Shown: piece after piece, positions 1 through 7,447 of the stretch
How the letters are laid out: the number at the start of each line of letters is the position of its first letter
Numbering within the stretch: the first letter of the stretch is position 1
From: Verrucomicrobia bacterium UBA1211
GTDB lineage: Bacteria > Verrucomicrobiota > Kiritimatiellia > RFP12 > UBA1067
DNA length: 16,563 nucleotides
Assembly (NCBI GenBank): GCA_002309585.1
Contig: DBXN01000060.1
Span: forward strand, 5,296-21,858
Reading direction: 5' to 3'
Made by a program: the position numbers and the translations under genes
The notes under the pieces: generated by a model
Seen by the model: only the letters and a program-made list of their open reading frames with translations
The model's database searches: none
Told to the model about the DNA's origin: nothing

Positions 1-8
1 CAGAAACC

Positions 9-37
9 GTTATCCGGCACACCGCTATTGATGTCAA
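9..37 (-). promoter_or_regulatory. Candidate sigma-70 promoter pointing off the left edge
   Basis: On the minus strand there is a perfect TTGACA (32-37), a 17-bp spacer, and GATAAC (9-14), which matches the -10 consensus at four of six positions. It would drive a gene to the left of the window. No start codon or gene body is visible in the remaining 8 bases, so this rests on the motif pair alone and could be chance. Confidence 0.3.
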
Positions 38-120
38 TATACCATCCCGGAAGGACCAGGGGCAAGACGGAAAACGGTGAAGGGTGCATCTTTGTTTTTC
101 ACCCATGCCGACTGGGATCG

Positions 121-216
121 GAAAACAACCAAAACAACTGGTAAAAACAACTTGAAGAAGTGCGCGGGCGAGTTAGCCCGCGCGGACAAGAAAAGTTGTT
201 TGAAAGAGTTGTTTTC
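121..216. repeat. Nested inverted-repeat element with GC hairpin (copy A)
   Basis: Three nested complementary arms are seen. The outer arm is GAAAACAAC at 121-129 with GTTGTTTTC at 208-216. The middle arm is AAACAACTT at 145-153 with AAGTTGTTT at 193-201. The core is an 8-bp stem, GCGCGGGC (162-169) with GCCCGCGC (176-183), around the 6-base loop GAGTTA. The octamer AAAACAAC also recurs directly at 122, 131 and 144. It lies 51 bases beyond the gspF/pilC stop on the minus strand. The minus-strand side of the core stem runs into a T-containing stretch (ACTTCTTCAAGTTGTTTTT), so it might act as a transcript 3' end, but the T-run is not a clean terminator tail. A related arrangement occurs at 14344-14468. 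Confidence 0.6.
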
Positions 217-266
217 AACCATCATGAACTTCGACGGTGAATTGCGCAAATGTGCCCGGGAATCCG

Positions 267-1493
267 CTATGCGGTTGTGGCGATGGAGAAGAGGGCGAGG
301 AAGAAGGCGGTGTAGACGAACCCGACGATCCCGCCGACGATGAGGATCAGGATCGGCTCAATGAGGGTGCCGAACCGGCGGATGGCGCTCTTGAGCATGA
401 TCTCATGGAAACGGGCGACCTCCGCGAAGGCCGCGCCCAAGGTGCCGGTGGACTCGCCCACCGCCGCCATCTTGGCGAGCATCGGCATGAATTCGGTGGC
501 GCCGGCGAGGGCATGCGCCAGGGTCTCGCCCCGGATCACCGCATCCCGCGCATCCGCCATCCGGCGGGCCAGCCGGCGGTTCCTGATCAGAAAGGTGACG
601 GTCCGCAACCCCTCCAGCAGGGTCACCCCGCTGTCGAGCAGGATGGAGAGTCCGCGCGCCACCACCGCCGTCTGGAAGAGGCGGAGGATCGGTCCGATGA
701 CCGGCAGGTAGAGCATCGCGCGGTCGGTCTGTTCCCGTCCCGCCGGAACCCGCCGGATCAGCCAGACCCCGATCGGCACCGCCGCGATCCCGACGGCCAG
801 CGCCACCGCATGAAGCCGGACCCACAGGGAGAAATCCAGCAGCCACTGTGTGATCGCCGGCAACGTCTGGTTCGCCTGCGACAGAAAGGCCTGAATCTGG
901 GGGATGACCTTGACCACCATGAACCCCACCACCCCAATCGTCATGATGACCACCAGCACGGGATAGATCAGGGCGTTCACCAGCATCATCCGCATATCGC
1001 GGGTCTGCTCCAGATGCTCCGCCGCGCAGACCAGCGTCCTGTCCAACTCGCCGCTCTGCTCCCCCACCCGGATCAGCGCCAGAACATAGGGATCGAAACA
1101 GCGGCACGCCTCCGCCGCCTCATGAAACGAGAGACCCGTCTCGATCCCGTCCGCGAGAAACGTCCAGACCCGGGCGGCGCGGCGGTTCCGCGCCTGATCG
1201 GCCGCCGTGCGCAGCGCGACCAGCAGCGACAAGCCGCTCCGCAGCATCGATGCCAGCTGCTGCAACCCGAATTCGACATCCAGCGCCTTGGGGCGGAACC
1301 GGGTGAACCAGGCGCGCAGCCCCCCGAACACGTTCGACCGGGAAATCCGCGCGGCGCCGCCCGCCTCCCCGAAGGCCAGCAGGACCTCGCCGTGCGCGCG
1401 AAGCAGACGCAGCGCCGCCGCGCGGTCTGGCGCCTCAACGGTCTGCCGCCGCGTCTCTCCCGAAACACTCCGTACTGTCGCCTCGTAAGTCAT
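267..1493 (-). CDS. pilC: Type IV pilus / type II secretion inner-membrane platform protein (PilC/GspF family)
   Basis: This is a 408-residue polytopic inner-membrane protein, the usual length for PilC/GspF. In the family it forms the platform on which the hexameric ATPases act to insert or remove pilin subunits. Two T2SF domains are visible, at about residues 72-195 and 275-398. Each carries the family turn motif, GEQSGEL at 144-150 and GESTGTL at 346-352. Hydrophobic segments lie at about 175-195, 226-246 and 378-402. The N-terminus (MTYEATVRSVSGE) matches the family start, which supports the ATG at 1493. However, no Shine-Dalgarno sequence precedes it: the leader is made of CCACCTAA-type repeats. 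The ATPase pilB is 107 bp upstream and pilT precedes it, so a pilus role (PilC) is more likely than a pure secretion role (GspF), but sequence alone does not decide this. Confidence 0.88.
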   Translation of the reverse strand: MTYEATVRSVSGETRRQTVEAPDRAAALRLLRAHGEVLLAFGEAGGAARISRSNVFGGLRAWFTRFRPKALDVEFGLQQLASMLRSGLSLLVALRTAADQARNRRAARVWTFLADGIETGLSFHEAAEACRCFDPYVLALIRVGEQSGELDRTLVCAAEHLEQTRDMRMMLVNALIYPVLVVIMTIGVVGFMVVKVIPQIQAFLSQANQTLPAITQWLLDFSLWVRLHAVALAVGIAAVPIGVWLIRRVPAGREQTDRAMLYLPVIGPILRLFQTAVVARGLSILLDSGVTLLEGLRTVTFLIRNRRLARRMADARDAVIRGETLAHALAGATEFMPMLAKMAAVGESTGTLGAAFAEVARFHEIMLKSAIRRFGTLIEPILILIVGGIVGFVYTAFFLALFSIATTA

Positions 1494-1499
1494 GTGTAG

Positions 1500-1523
1500 T
1501 TAGGTGGTTAGGTGGTTGGGTGG
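1500..1523. repeat. 8-bp tandem repeat, three copies (TTAGGTGG)
   Basis: TTAGGTGG, TTAGGTGG and TTGGGTGG follow each other without a gap, starting 6 bp upstream of the pilC/gspF start codon. They fill the place where the ribosome binding site should be. On the coding (minus) strand the unit reads CCACCTAA, which does not resemble a Shine-Dalgarno sequence. Confidence 0.8.
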
Positions 1524-1535
1524 TTCCCGATAACC

Positions 1536-1556
1536 GTTGAGGGTTGAGGGTTGAAC
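1536..1556. repeat. 7-bp tandem repeat (GTTGAGG), two perfect copies and a partial
   Basis: GTTGAGG occurs at 1536-1542 and 1543-1549, then GTTGA continues at 1550 before diverging. This is the middle of three different short arrays in the same 107-bp gap between pilB and pilC. Confidence 0.7.
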
Positions 1557-1571
1557 GTTTCCCCGTTCCCC

Positions 1572-1595
1572 TCTTAACCTTTTAATCTTTTAACC
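1572..1595. repeat. 8-bp tandem repeat, three copies (TTTTAAYC)
   Basis: TCTTAACC, TTTTAATC and TTTTAACC follow each other directly, beginning 6 bp past the pilB stop codon on the minus strand. The unit length and copy number equal those of the array at 1500-1523, but the sequence is unrelated. It is AT-rich, unlike the flanking genes. Confidence 0.75.
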
Positions 1596-1600
1596 TTTCT

Positions 1601-3058
1601 TCACATTTCCCTTCCCACATCGTCGGCGGAGACGGAGCCGTCGAGCACTTTGCAGAGAGCGTCGTGGTAAAGCGTCTGGTAGCCCCTGCCCGCCAGATGC
1701 GCGAGCAACGCCTGTTCCTCGGCCCCTTTGGCGATCAGGGCGGCGTCGGCGCTGTCCGGCGCGAAAAGCTCAAACAGCGCCGTCCGTCCGGCATAGCCCC
1801 GACCCGCGCAGGCCAGACACCCCTTGGGGGCGTAGGCGGTCTTTCCGGCGGCATCGGGATGGGCCAGCAACCGCGCCTGAAACTCGCTCAGCGTTGCCGG
1901 AACCCGGCATTGGGGACAGAGCCGGCGGACAAGCCGCTGGGCGATGCTCATGCGGAGGGTGGCGGCGATCAGATGCGGGGCGAGCCCCATATCCGCCAGA
2001 CGGGTCACCGCCCCGACCGCGCTGTTGGTGTGGAGGGTCGAGAGAACCAGATGACCCGTGAGCGAGGCCTTCACCGCCGCGTCCATCGACTCCGCGTCGC
2101 GGATCTCGCCGATCATGATCACATCGGGATCGTGTCGAAGCAGCGACCGGAGCGCCTTCGTGAAACTGACCTTGTCGGCGGAATCGATCTCCGCCTGGAG
2201 CACCCCGTCCATCTCGTACTCGATCGGATCCTCCACCGTCAGGATGTTCAACCCGTCGTTCTGCGCCAGCAGACGGCGGATCGCGGCATAGAGCGTGGTT
2301 GTCTTGCCCGATCCCGTCGGGCCCGTCAGGAGGAACAGTCCATGCGGCGAAGCCAACACCTGCTCGACCGCCCGCAGGTGTTCGGGACGCATGCCGAGCC
2401 GTTCGAGCGTCAACCGCTCGCGGTCCGCACTGAGCAGACGGAGGGTCAGGCACTCGCCATGCCGGACCGGCAGGGTCGCCGCCCGGACATCCACCGCGGT
2501 CGAGGGGTCATCGGGCAAGGCGGACAGCGAAAAGGCGCCGTCCTGCGGGGCGCGCCGCTCCGCGATGTCCATCCCCGCCAACACCTTGATGCGGCTGACG
2601 AGCGGGGCGAGCTGGTCGTTCGGAAGCTCCCGGTAGGGCTCCAGAACGCCGTCCACGCGAAAACGGACCGCCACCCGTTCCCGCCTGGGATCGATATGGA
2701 TATCCGAGGCGCGCCGGAGACGCGCCGCCCGGAAGAGCTCATCCGCCAACGCCACCGCATCCTCGGCGGCGGAGGGCGTTCCCGAAAGGGGCTCATTGCC
2801 GCCGTAGACCCGCTTCAACTCACGGCGAAGCGCGGCACCGTCGGCGACATGAAACGCGATTTCCCCCGCCCGGGTCTGCCGGAGCAGGGTCTGGCGCGTC
2901 AGCTCGTCCGGCGGATAGGCGCACGCCACATGCAGCACCCCGCCGATCTCCGCCAACGGCAACAGGTTACGGCGGAACGCCAGCGCCCGGGGAAGACGGC
3001 CAACCTGCGCGGGGTCGATGCGGACCGACGCGAAATCCAACGGCTCCTCCCGCGTCAT
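1601..3058 (-). CDS. pilB: Type IV pilus assembly / type II secretion ATPase (PilB/GspE family)
   Basis: This is a 485-residue cytoplasmic hexameric ATPase that powers pilin polymerisation (PilB) or pseudopilus growth (GspE). Walker A is GPTGSGKTT at 246-254, with the family Asp box around 274-284. The Walker B region is DPDVIMIGEIRD at 310-321, and the His box TGHLVLSTLHT follows. A zinc-type tetracysteine is present: C381 and C384, then C414 and C417. It is shorter than typical PilB (about 560 residues) because the N-terminal domain is reduced to about 90 residues. An ATG 18 bp further upstream exists, but the start at 3058 is chosen because AAGGAGG (3066-3072) sits 7 bases before it and the ATG overlaps the pilT stop as ATGA. 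Adjacent pilT favours PilB over GspE. Confidence 0.87.
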   Translation of the reverse strand: MTREEPLDFASVRIDPAQVGRLPRALAFRRNLLPLAEIGGVLHVACAYPPDELTRQTLLRQTRAGEIAFHVADGAALRRELKRVYGGNEPLSGTPSAAEDAVALADELFRAARLRRASDIHIDPRRERVAVRFRVDGVLEPYRELPNDQLAPLVSRIKVLAGMDIAERRAPQDGAFSLSALPDDPSTAVDVRAATLPVRHGECLTLRLLSADRERLTLERLGMRPEHLRAVEQVLASPHGLFLLTGPTGSGKTTTLYAAIRRLLAQNDGLNILTVEDPIEYEMDGVLQAEIDSADKVSFTKALRSLLRHDPDVIMIGEIRDAESMDAAVKASLTGHLVLSTLHTNSAVGAVTRLADMGLAPHLIAATLRMSIAQRLVRRLCPQCRVPATLSEFQARLLAHPDAAGKTAYAPKGCLACAGRGYAGRTALFELFAPDSADAALIAKGAEEQALLAHLAGRGYQTLYHDALCKVLDGSVSADDVGREM

Positions 3059-4215
3059 GACCGAACCTCCTTCCAACCGCGGACCAGCCGATGCTGCAGC
3101 GCGTCGGGGTTACGTGCCAGCGCCAACGCCGTGTTCGCGCTGATCTCGCCCGAGAGGCTGAGCCGCACCAAATCCTGCTCCAGCGTCTGCATGCCCGCCG
3201 CGTTTCCCGTCTCCATCGCGGAATAGATCTGCGCCGATTTGCCGGTCGCGATCAGATTCGCCACCGCCGGGGTGTTGATCAGAATCTCGCAGACGGGAAC
3301 CCGGTGGTGCGGCACATCCTTCCGTTCGGACGAGAGCAGCCGCTGGGCGACGATCCCCCGCATCACCAGCGAGAGCTGGCGGCGGATGGCCTCCTGTTCC
3401 CCCGACCCGAACACCGACACCAGCCGCTCGACCGCCCCGACGCAATCGCCCGCATGGAGGGTCGTGAAGACCAGATGGCCAGTCTCCGCCGCCGTGATGG
3501 CGGTACGGATGGTCGCCTGTTCCCGGATCTCGCCCACGAGGATGAAGTCGGGATCTTCGCGGAGCGCATCAACCAGCGCGCCGTTGAATCCCGTCGCGTC
3601 AAGGCCGACCTGCCGCTGATGCACCAAGCATTTCCGCGACTCATGGATGTATTCCACGGGATCCTCAATGGTGATGATATGCCCCGACCGGGTGCGGTTG
3701 ATCTGGTCCAGCAGGGTGGCGAGGGTGGTCGATTTGCCCGATCCCGTCGGCCCGGAGACGATGACCAGCCCATCCTTCAACCCGCAGAAGCTCGACAGCC
3801 GTTCCGGCAAGCCCAACTCCTTCAGCGAACGGAACCGATCGTCCAGCAGCCGGATCGCGATGCCCAGCGAGGGAATGGGGTCACTCCCCGAACGCTCCTT
3901 CTCCGTCGCCATCGACTGACACCGGAAAATGTTGAAACGGTAACGTCCCCGGCCGGCCGACGTGCAGGCGCCGTCCAGCGACCCCCGCTTCTCAAGACAC
4001 TCCAACAGTGTCTCCAGCCCGTGCCCGCTCATCCGGTAGAGCAGTCCGGCCGCGACATCCAGCACATCCTGACGGGAGAGGACGGAAAACGACGGCACAG
4101 CATCCAACTCCCCCCGCAAACGGAAAAAGGGAGGCAATCCCGGCGCCAGATGGATATCGGACGCGGCGATCTGCTCGCAATGGTCGAACAACCGGTGCAA
4201 AAGTGATGTCGTCAT
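3055..4215 (-). CDS. pilT: Type IV pilus retraction ATPase PilT
   Basis: This is a 386-residue hexameric ATPase that depolymerises type IV pili and drives twitching motility and DNA uptake. It starts with the PilT-type N-domain (SDIHLAPGLPPFFRLRGEL, about 19-37). Walker A is GPTGSGKST at 155-163. The Asp box is around TIEDPVEYIH (182-191), the Walker B region is DPDFILVGEIR at 221-231, and the His box is TGHLVFTTLH at 245-254. The C-terminal signatures VANLIATGKSAQIYSAMETG (318-337) and GMQTLEQDL (341-349) separate PilT from PilB/GspE, as does the lack of a tetracysteine. AGGA lies 7 bases before the start. It is coupled to pilB by a 4-bp ATGA overlap. A 59-bp gap precedes it, so a local promoter is possible but none is convincing. 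Confidence 0.93.
   Translation of the reverse strand: MTTSLLHRLFDHCEQIAASDIHLAPGLPPFFRLRGELDAVPSFSVLSRQDVLDVAAGLLYRMSGHGLETLLECLEKRGSLDGACTSAGRGRYRFNIFRCQSMATEKERSGSDPIPSLGIAIRLLDDRFRSLKELGLPERLSSFCGLKDGLVIVSGPTGSGKSTTLATLLDQINRTRSGHIITIEDPVEYIHESRKCLVHQRQVGLDATGFNGALVDALREDPDFILVGEIREQATIRTAITAAETGHLVFTTLHAGDCVGAVERLVSVFGSGEQEAIRRQLSLVMRGIVAQRLLSSERKDVPHHRVPVCEILINTPAVANLIATGKSAQIYSAMETGNAAGMQTLEQDLVRLSLSGEISANTALALARNPDALQHRLVRGWKEVRS
3066..3072 (-). promoter_or_regulatory. Ribosome binding site that fixes the pilB start
   Basis: AAGGAGG on the minus strand, inside the end of pilT, is 7 bases before the ATG at 3058. The alternative ATG at 3076 lies upstream of this site, so it would make the site useless. 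Confidence 0.75.
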
Positions 4216-4274
4216 ACGCTTTTCCTGCTTTATCCAATGAAACGGAACAGGGCGCCGAACGGTTCATCCCGCTT

Positions 4275-5294
4275 TCACCGCCCGTTCGCCTGCCAGCGGT
4301 CGCGCGCGACCGGCGCCTGCCGGAAACCGGCCGCCTTGCGGAGAACGCCCCAGCCGTAGACCCAAAGCGTCACCCAGCAGACCGGCAGGTGATACCACCA
4401 TGCGCGGTCCGGCCGCCGCCGCGCGCCCATCGCCATCTGGACCAGCAGCGGGAGGAGCGTCACCGTCGCCAACGCGAACCAGACGATCCCGCTCTTCTTC
4501 TGTTTGTCCCACGGATAGGTGCGCTGCTTCTCCTGCGCGAAGTAGAGGAAATCGCGAATCCGCCGCCGCTGCTTGCGGGCGAAGGCGTCCAGCCGGTCGC
4601 AGTAGAGATGGACGATGCCGGTCTTGACCTTCGCCACCCGGTTCCATCCCGCCTCAACCGCCTGATGCATGATGTCGATATCGAAGAAATAGGGCGACCA
4701 CGCGACGTGTTCCAGCAGCGTCCGGCGGAAGACGAAGCCGTTCGCACCGATCGTCGGCAACGTTTCCGGCGTCAGCGTCAGATCGAGATAGCCGGGCTTC
4801 TCCTCCGAGGCGACCGGCAGCCCCGTCCACCTTCCCGTCACGGCGCACAGCCGGTCATAGTTGCCGGTGAAGAGGCAGATGGGATCGTTCATCCCCAAAA
4901 GAGCGAAGTAGCGCGTGAGGGCGGGATCCTCCGGCCGGACGGTGTACGCCAGCGGTTCCGCCGCGACGATCGCGGGATCGTCAAACGGCGCGAGCATCTG
5001 ATCCAGCCACTGCCCATCCGGCAGGATGTTGTCGCTGTCCACAAGGGCGATCAACTCCCCTTCGGCGACGGCGATACCGGCGCTCTTTCCCGCCTCGCCG
5101 GTCTTCAGCGGATTATCGACGATCCGGTCCACCCCCATCCGCCGCGCGATCGCGACCGTCGCATCCGACGATCCCGCATCGGCGATGACGATCTCATACC
5201 GTTCGCGACCGGGCTGGCAGAGGATCGCCGTCAGGCACGCCTCCAGCGTCCGTTCGGAATTGAGCGTGGGAATGACGAAACTGACCCGTTTCAT
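4275..5294 (-). CDS. Membrane-associated family 2 glycosyltransferase
   Basis: This 339-residue protein has a GT-A fold start (VSFVIPTLNSERTLEACL), the DAGSSD element at 39-44 and the metal-binding DSD at 86-88. It therefore probably transfers sugar from a nucleotide-sugar donor. A conserved-looking PTIGANGFVFRR stretch and an acidic FDID segment follow in the acceptor half. Two hydrophobic segments near the C-terminus (about 270-293 and 303-321) suggest anchoring to the inner membrane, with the catalytic domain in the cytoplasm. The acceptor cannot be told from sequence; lipid-linked glycan or surface polysaccharide is the usual role. It starts 7 bp after the previous gene's stop with no strong ribosome binding site, which suggests translational coupling. 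Its place next to pilT might hint at pilin or surface glycosylation, but that is speculative. Confidence 0.85.
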   Translation of the reverse strand: MKRVSFVIPTLNSERTLEACLTAILCQPGRERYEIVIADAGSSDATVAIARRMGVDRIVDNPLKTGEAGKSAGIAVAEGELIALVDSDNILPDGQWLDQMLAPFDDPAIVAAEPLAYTVRPEDPALTRYFALLGMNDPICLFTGNYDRLCAVTGRWTGLPVASEEKPGYLDLTLTPETLPTIGANGFVFRRTLLEHVAWSPYFFDIDIMHQAVEAGWNRVAKVKTGIVHLYCDRLDAFARKQRRRIRDFLYFAQEKQRTYPWDKQKKSGIVWFALATVTLLPLLVQMAMGARRRPDRAWWYHLPVCWVTLWVYGWGVLRKAAGFRQAPVARDRWQANGR

Positions 5295-5301
5295 AACCCG
5301 G

Positions 5302-5988
5302 CTACCCGCGTTTCAGATCCTCCCGGTGGGCGGTCAGTGTCTCGACGACCTCCGGCATGCCCGCATAGTGCCAACTGTCAAGCTTGACGGTCCGCCCGTC
5401 TGCCAGACGCAGCACGGCGATGCCCTTCTCGTCCCACTTCTTCCAGTCGATCGAGGCGATCTGGTCATAAGGAATCTTTCCGCCGAAGCCGCTGCCGCTC
5501 AAACCCTCGTCATCCGCGATGAAACGCTTGCCCTTCTTGGCGAGGACCGCCCCCACCGCCATCGCCCCCAGCAGGAAGGCGATGACCGCCTGCACCGTCT
5601 GTCCCGCCAGATCATGCGGGGAGTAGACCGGGCCTTGGAACACCTCCTCCAGCCGTTTCGTCAGCGCCGCCCGCTGGGCGTCACGGTTCTCGGTCACGCG
5701 GTCCGGCAAGCGCAGTTCGCCCACCTTCTTGATCAGCTTCTTGGGGACCTGGACCTGCTGTTTGGCGAAGACGCGCATCAGCGGCGTCGCGCCGTCCTCA
5801 TAGGTCATCCACGCCTCGGCGGTCATGTTCGTCGCCAGCAGATCGGGTCTGGCCGTCTCCATCTGGGCGTTGATCCTCGGCCACGCGACCTTCCCGTCAT
5901 AGATTGACCAGAGGCAGACGCCCCACATCAGCGCCCCGACACACAGAACCCGAATCGCATATTCCCTATTCAGTTTCGCTTCCGCCAT
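5302..5988 (-). CDS. Small membrane protein with C-terminal PH-like domain, function unknown
   Basis: This is a 228-residue protein I cannot assign to a named family. It has a transmembrane segment at about 11-30, a hydrophilic and probably extracytoplasmic stretch of about 95 residues with helical, charged character, and a second transmembrane segment at about 130-150. The C-terminal 75 residues alternate in a beta-strand pattern (FIADDEGLSGSG, KIPYDQIASIDWKKW, IAVLRLADGRTVKLDSW) followed by a final helix. This looks like the bacterial PH-like domains that follow membrane anchors. The start at 5988 is chosen because AAAGGAG (5996-6002) lies 7 bases upstream; the frame stays open further up. 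It overlaps the preceding Memo-AMMECR1 gene by 23 bp, which suggests coupled translation. Confidence 0.72.
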   Translation of the reverse strand: MAEAKLNREYAIRVLCVGALMWGVCLWSIYDGKVAWPRINAQMETARPDLLATNMTAEAWMTYEDGATPLMRVFAKQQVQVPKKLIKKVGELRLPDRVTENRDAQRAALTKRLEEVFQGPVYSPHDLAGQTVQAVIAFLLGAMAVGAVLAKKGKRFIADDEGLSGSGFGGKIPYDQIASIDWKKWDEKGIAVLRLADGRTVKLDSWHYAGMPEVVETLTAHREDLKRG

Positions 5989-7447
5989 CACTCTTCTCCT
6001 TTCCCGGTTCACGTCTCGCCGTGACGGGTTTCCGAAACACCTGCGCCTCAAACACCATCAGCGAGGCACCGTCCCGCCATCCGTCGGGCGGCAACCCCGC
6101 CCGTTTCGAAAGCTGCGTCATTGTCTCTTCCAGCGACCATCCCTCCTCCACCGGCACACGCGGCAGGAAGAGCGCGCTTTGGGAACCTTTCCGCAGCAGG
6201 ATGCCCTGCGTCCCCAACTTGACCGATCGCCAATCGCCGATCAGCCGCGGGGCGGTCAACACCGCCACCTCAATCTCATACGTCCCCCACGCCCGTTCCT
6301 CGACCGCCGCCACCCGGCCGTCGTGGAACGCCGCATTGAGGGTCTGCTCCACGGCGACCTGCCAGATCGGGCGGTGCGGCACCACCTCGCCCATGCACCC
6401 CTGCCGGATTCCCTCGCGGTAGAGCGTCACGAAGCCGCCCCGGACCGTCCGGAGCCGCGGGGGCAATCCTGCCGGCGTCAGACTCCAGATGGGATGCTTC
6501 ACCCCCGTCCGGAAGGCGCGTCGCACCGCACCGATTCCCAAATCCAGCAGTTTCATACCCTCGGCCGGCGTCAACGGCTCACGCATCCGCTCGCTGTCGC
6601 GCATGACGGTGACGGGCGTTGTCCAGCTCCCCTCCACCAGCGCGCCCGCGTAGGAGGCGCCATCCCGCACAAGCCCCCCGACGCGGCTCACCTTCGCGCC
6701 TTCCGGCATCATCGCCATCAGCAACGGAAGCGGATCGCGCACGCACATCGTGTGGCCCGCCAGCCGCAAATGTTTCAGAAAGCCCTGCAGATCGCCGGCG
6801 GCGAAGAGTTCGAAGGTGCTCAGCGCATCGCCCTGCGGATGCTCTCCCTCCGGCGCGAGCGAGGGCAGATCACCGAAATTCGCCCCGAAATGGGTGAAAT
6901 CGGAACTCACCACCACCAGCGTCTTGGCATCCAGCAGCTCCCGCACGGCGTCCGCCATCTCCAGCAGACGGTCCGCATCGATCTGTCCGCACACGACACA
7001 CGCCACCGGGAGTTTCTTCGAGAGGCAGAACTGAATCAGCGGAAGCTGGATCTGGTCGCCGTGCTCCCGCTTATGGGCGGCGGGAAGGGTGGTCACAAAC
7101 GGCAACGCCCGCAGACGCTCCAGCCACTCGGCGTCAACCGCCACCTCGCCCAGCGGCGTCACGATATGGGTCGCGTCCGGAACGCTCAGCCGGTTGTGCA
7201 GCACCTCGTAATGGCTCGGCGTGAAGATCACCGCCCGCCGGTAGTTCCGGGCGTCGATCCGCAGATAGACCCCCGCCGCGGTCCGCCCGGAAAAGCGGTA
7301 CATCGCATGGGGCACGACCGCCGCGCAGACCGTCCGCTTGCGGATCACGGTAATCGCCTCGCACAGCTGCGAGAGGTCATATTCCAGCGCCATCCGGCTA
7401 TCCTGATACCAGGTTCCCGCCGCCGGCGACAGCCAACTCTTCTTCAC
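5966..7447 (-). CDS. amrB: AmmeMemoRadiSam proteins B and A as a single Memo-AMMECR1 fusion
   Basis: This 493-residue two-domain protein has a Memo-like domain at about 5-285, related to LigB-type extradiol dioxygenases. It keeps the putative metal or active-site residues: H47 (PHAMYRFSG), H79 (TPSHY), H129 (EHGDQIQLP), H186 (SSDFTHFG) and C235. An AMMECR1 domain (protein A) follows at about 295-472, with GGFVTL, QGCMG, YEIEVAVLT, LFLPRVPVEEGW and KRAGLPPDGW. The usual RGCIG motif appears as QGCMG (349-353), losing the arginine but keeping the cysteine. The radical-SAM partner of this system is not in the window. It begins with GTG overlapping the previous stop (GTGA), with GGGGAGG 5 bases upstream. 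The system's reaction is not known to me. Confidence 0.87.
   Translation of the reverse strand: MKKSWLSPAAGTWYQDSRMALEYDLSQLCEAITVIRKRTVCAAVVPHAMYRFSGRTAAGVYLRIDARNYRRAVIFTPSHYEVLHNRLSVPDATHIVTPLGEVAVDAEWLERLRALPFVTTLPAAHKREHGDQIQLPLIQFCLSKKLPVACVVCGQIDADRLLEMADAVRELLDAKTLVVVSSDFTHFGANFGDLPSLAPEGEHPQGDALSTFELFAAGDLQGFLKHLRLAGHTMCVRDPLPLLMAMMPEGAKVSRVGGLVRDGASYAGALVEGSWTTPVTVMRDSERMREPLTPAEGMKLLDLGIGAVRRAFRTGVKHPIWSLTPAGLPPRLRTVRGGFVTLYREGIRQGCMGEVVPHRPIWQVAVEQTLNAAFHDGRVAAVEERAWGTYEIEVAVLTAPRLIGDWRSVKLGTQGILLRKGSQSALFLPRVPVEEGWSLEETMTQLSKRAGLPPDGWRDGASLMVFEAQVFRKPVTARREPGKEKSDGGSETE

Noticed and set aside
77..343. Small plus-strand frame at the left edge
   Set aside because: It runs through the inverted-repeat element into the antisense of pilC/gspF and ends in a poly-Arg/Trp stretch, with no coding character.
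237..1499. Long plus-strand open frame opposite pilC/gspF
   Set aside because: Its translation is Arg/Pro/His/Gln-rich low-complexity sequence typical of the antisense of a GC-rich gene. The minus-strand frame is a clear GspF-family protein.
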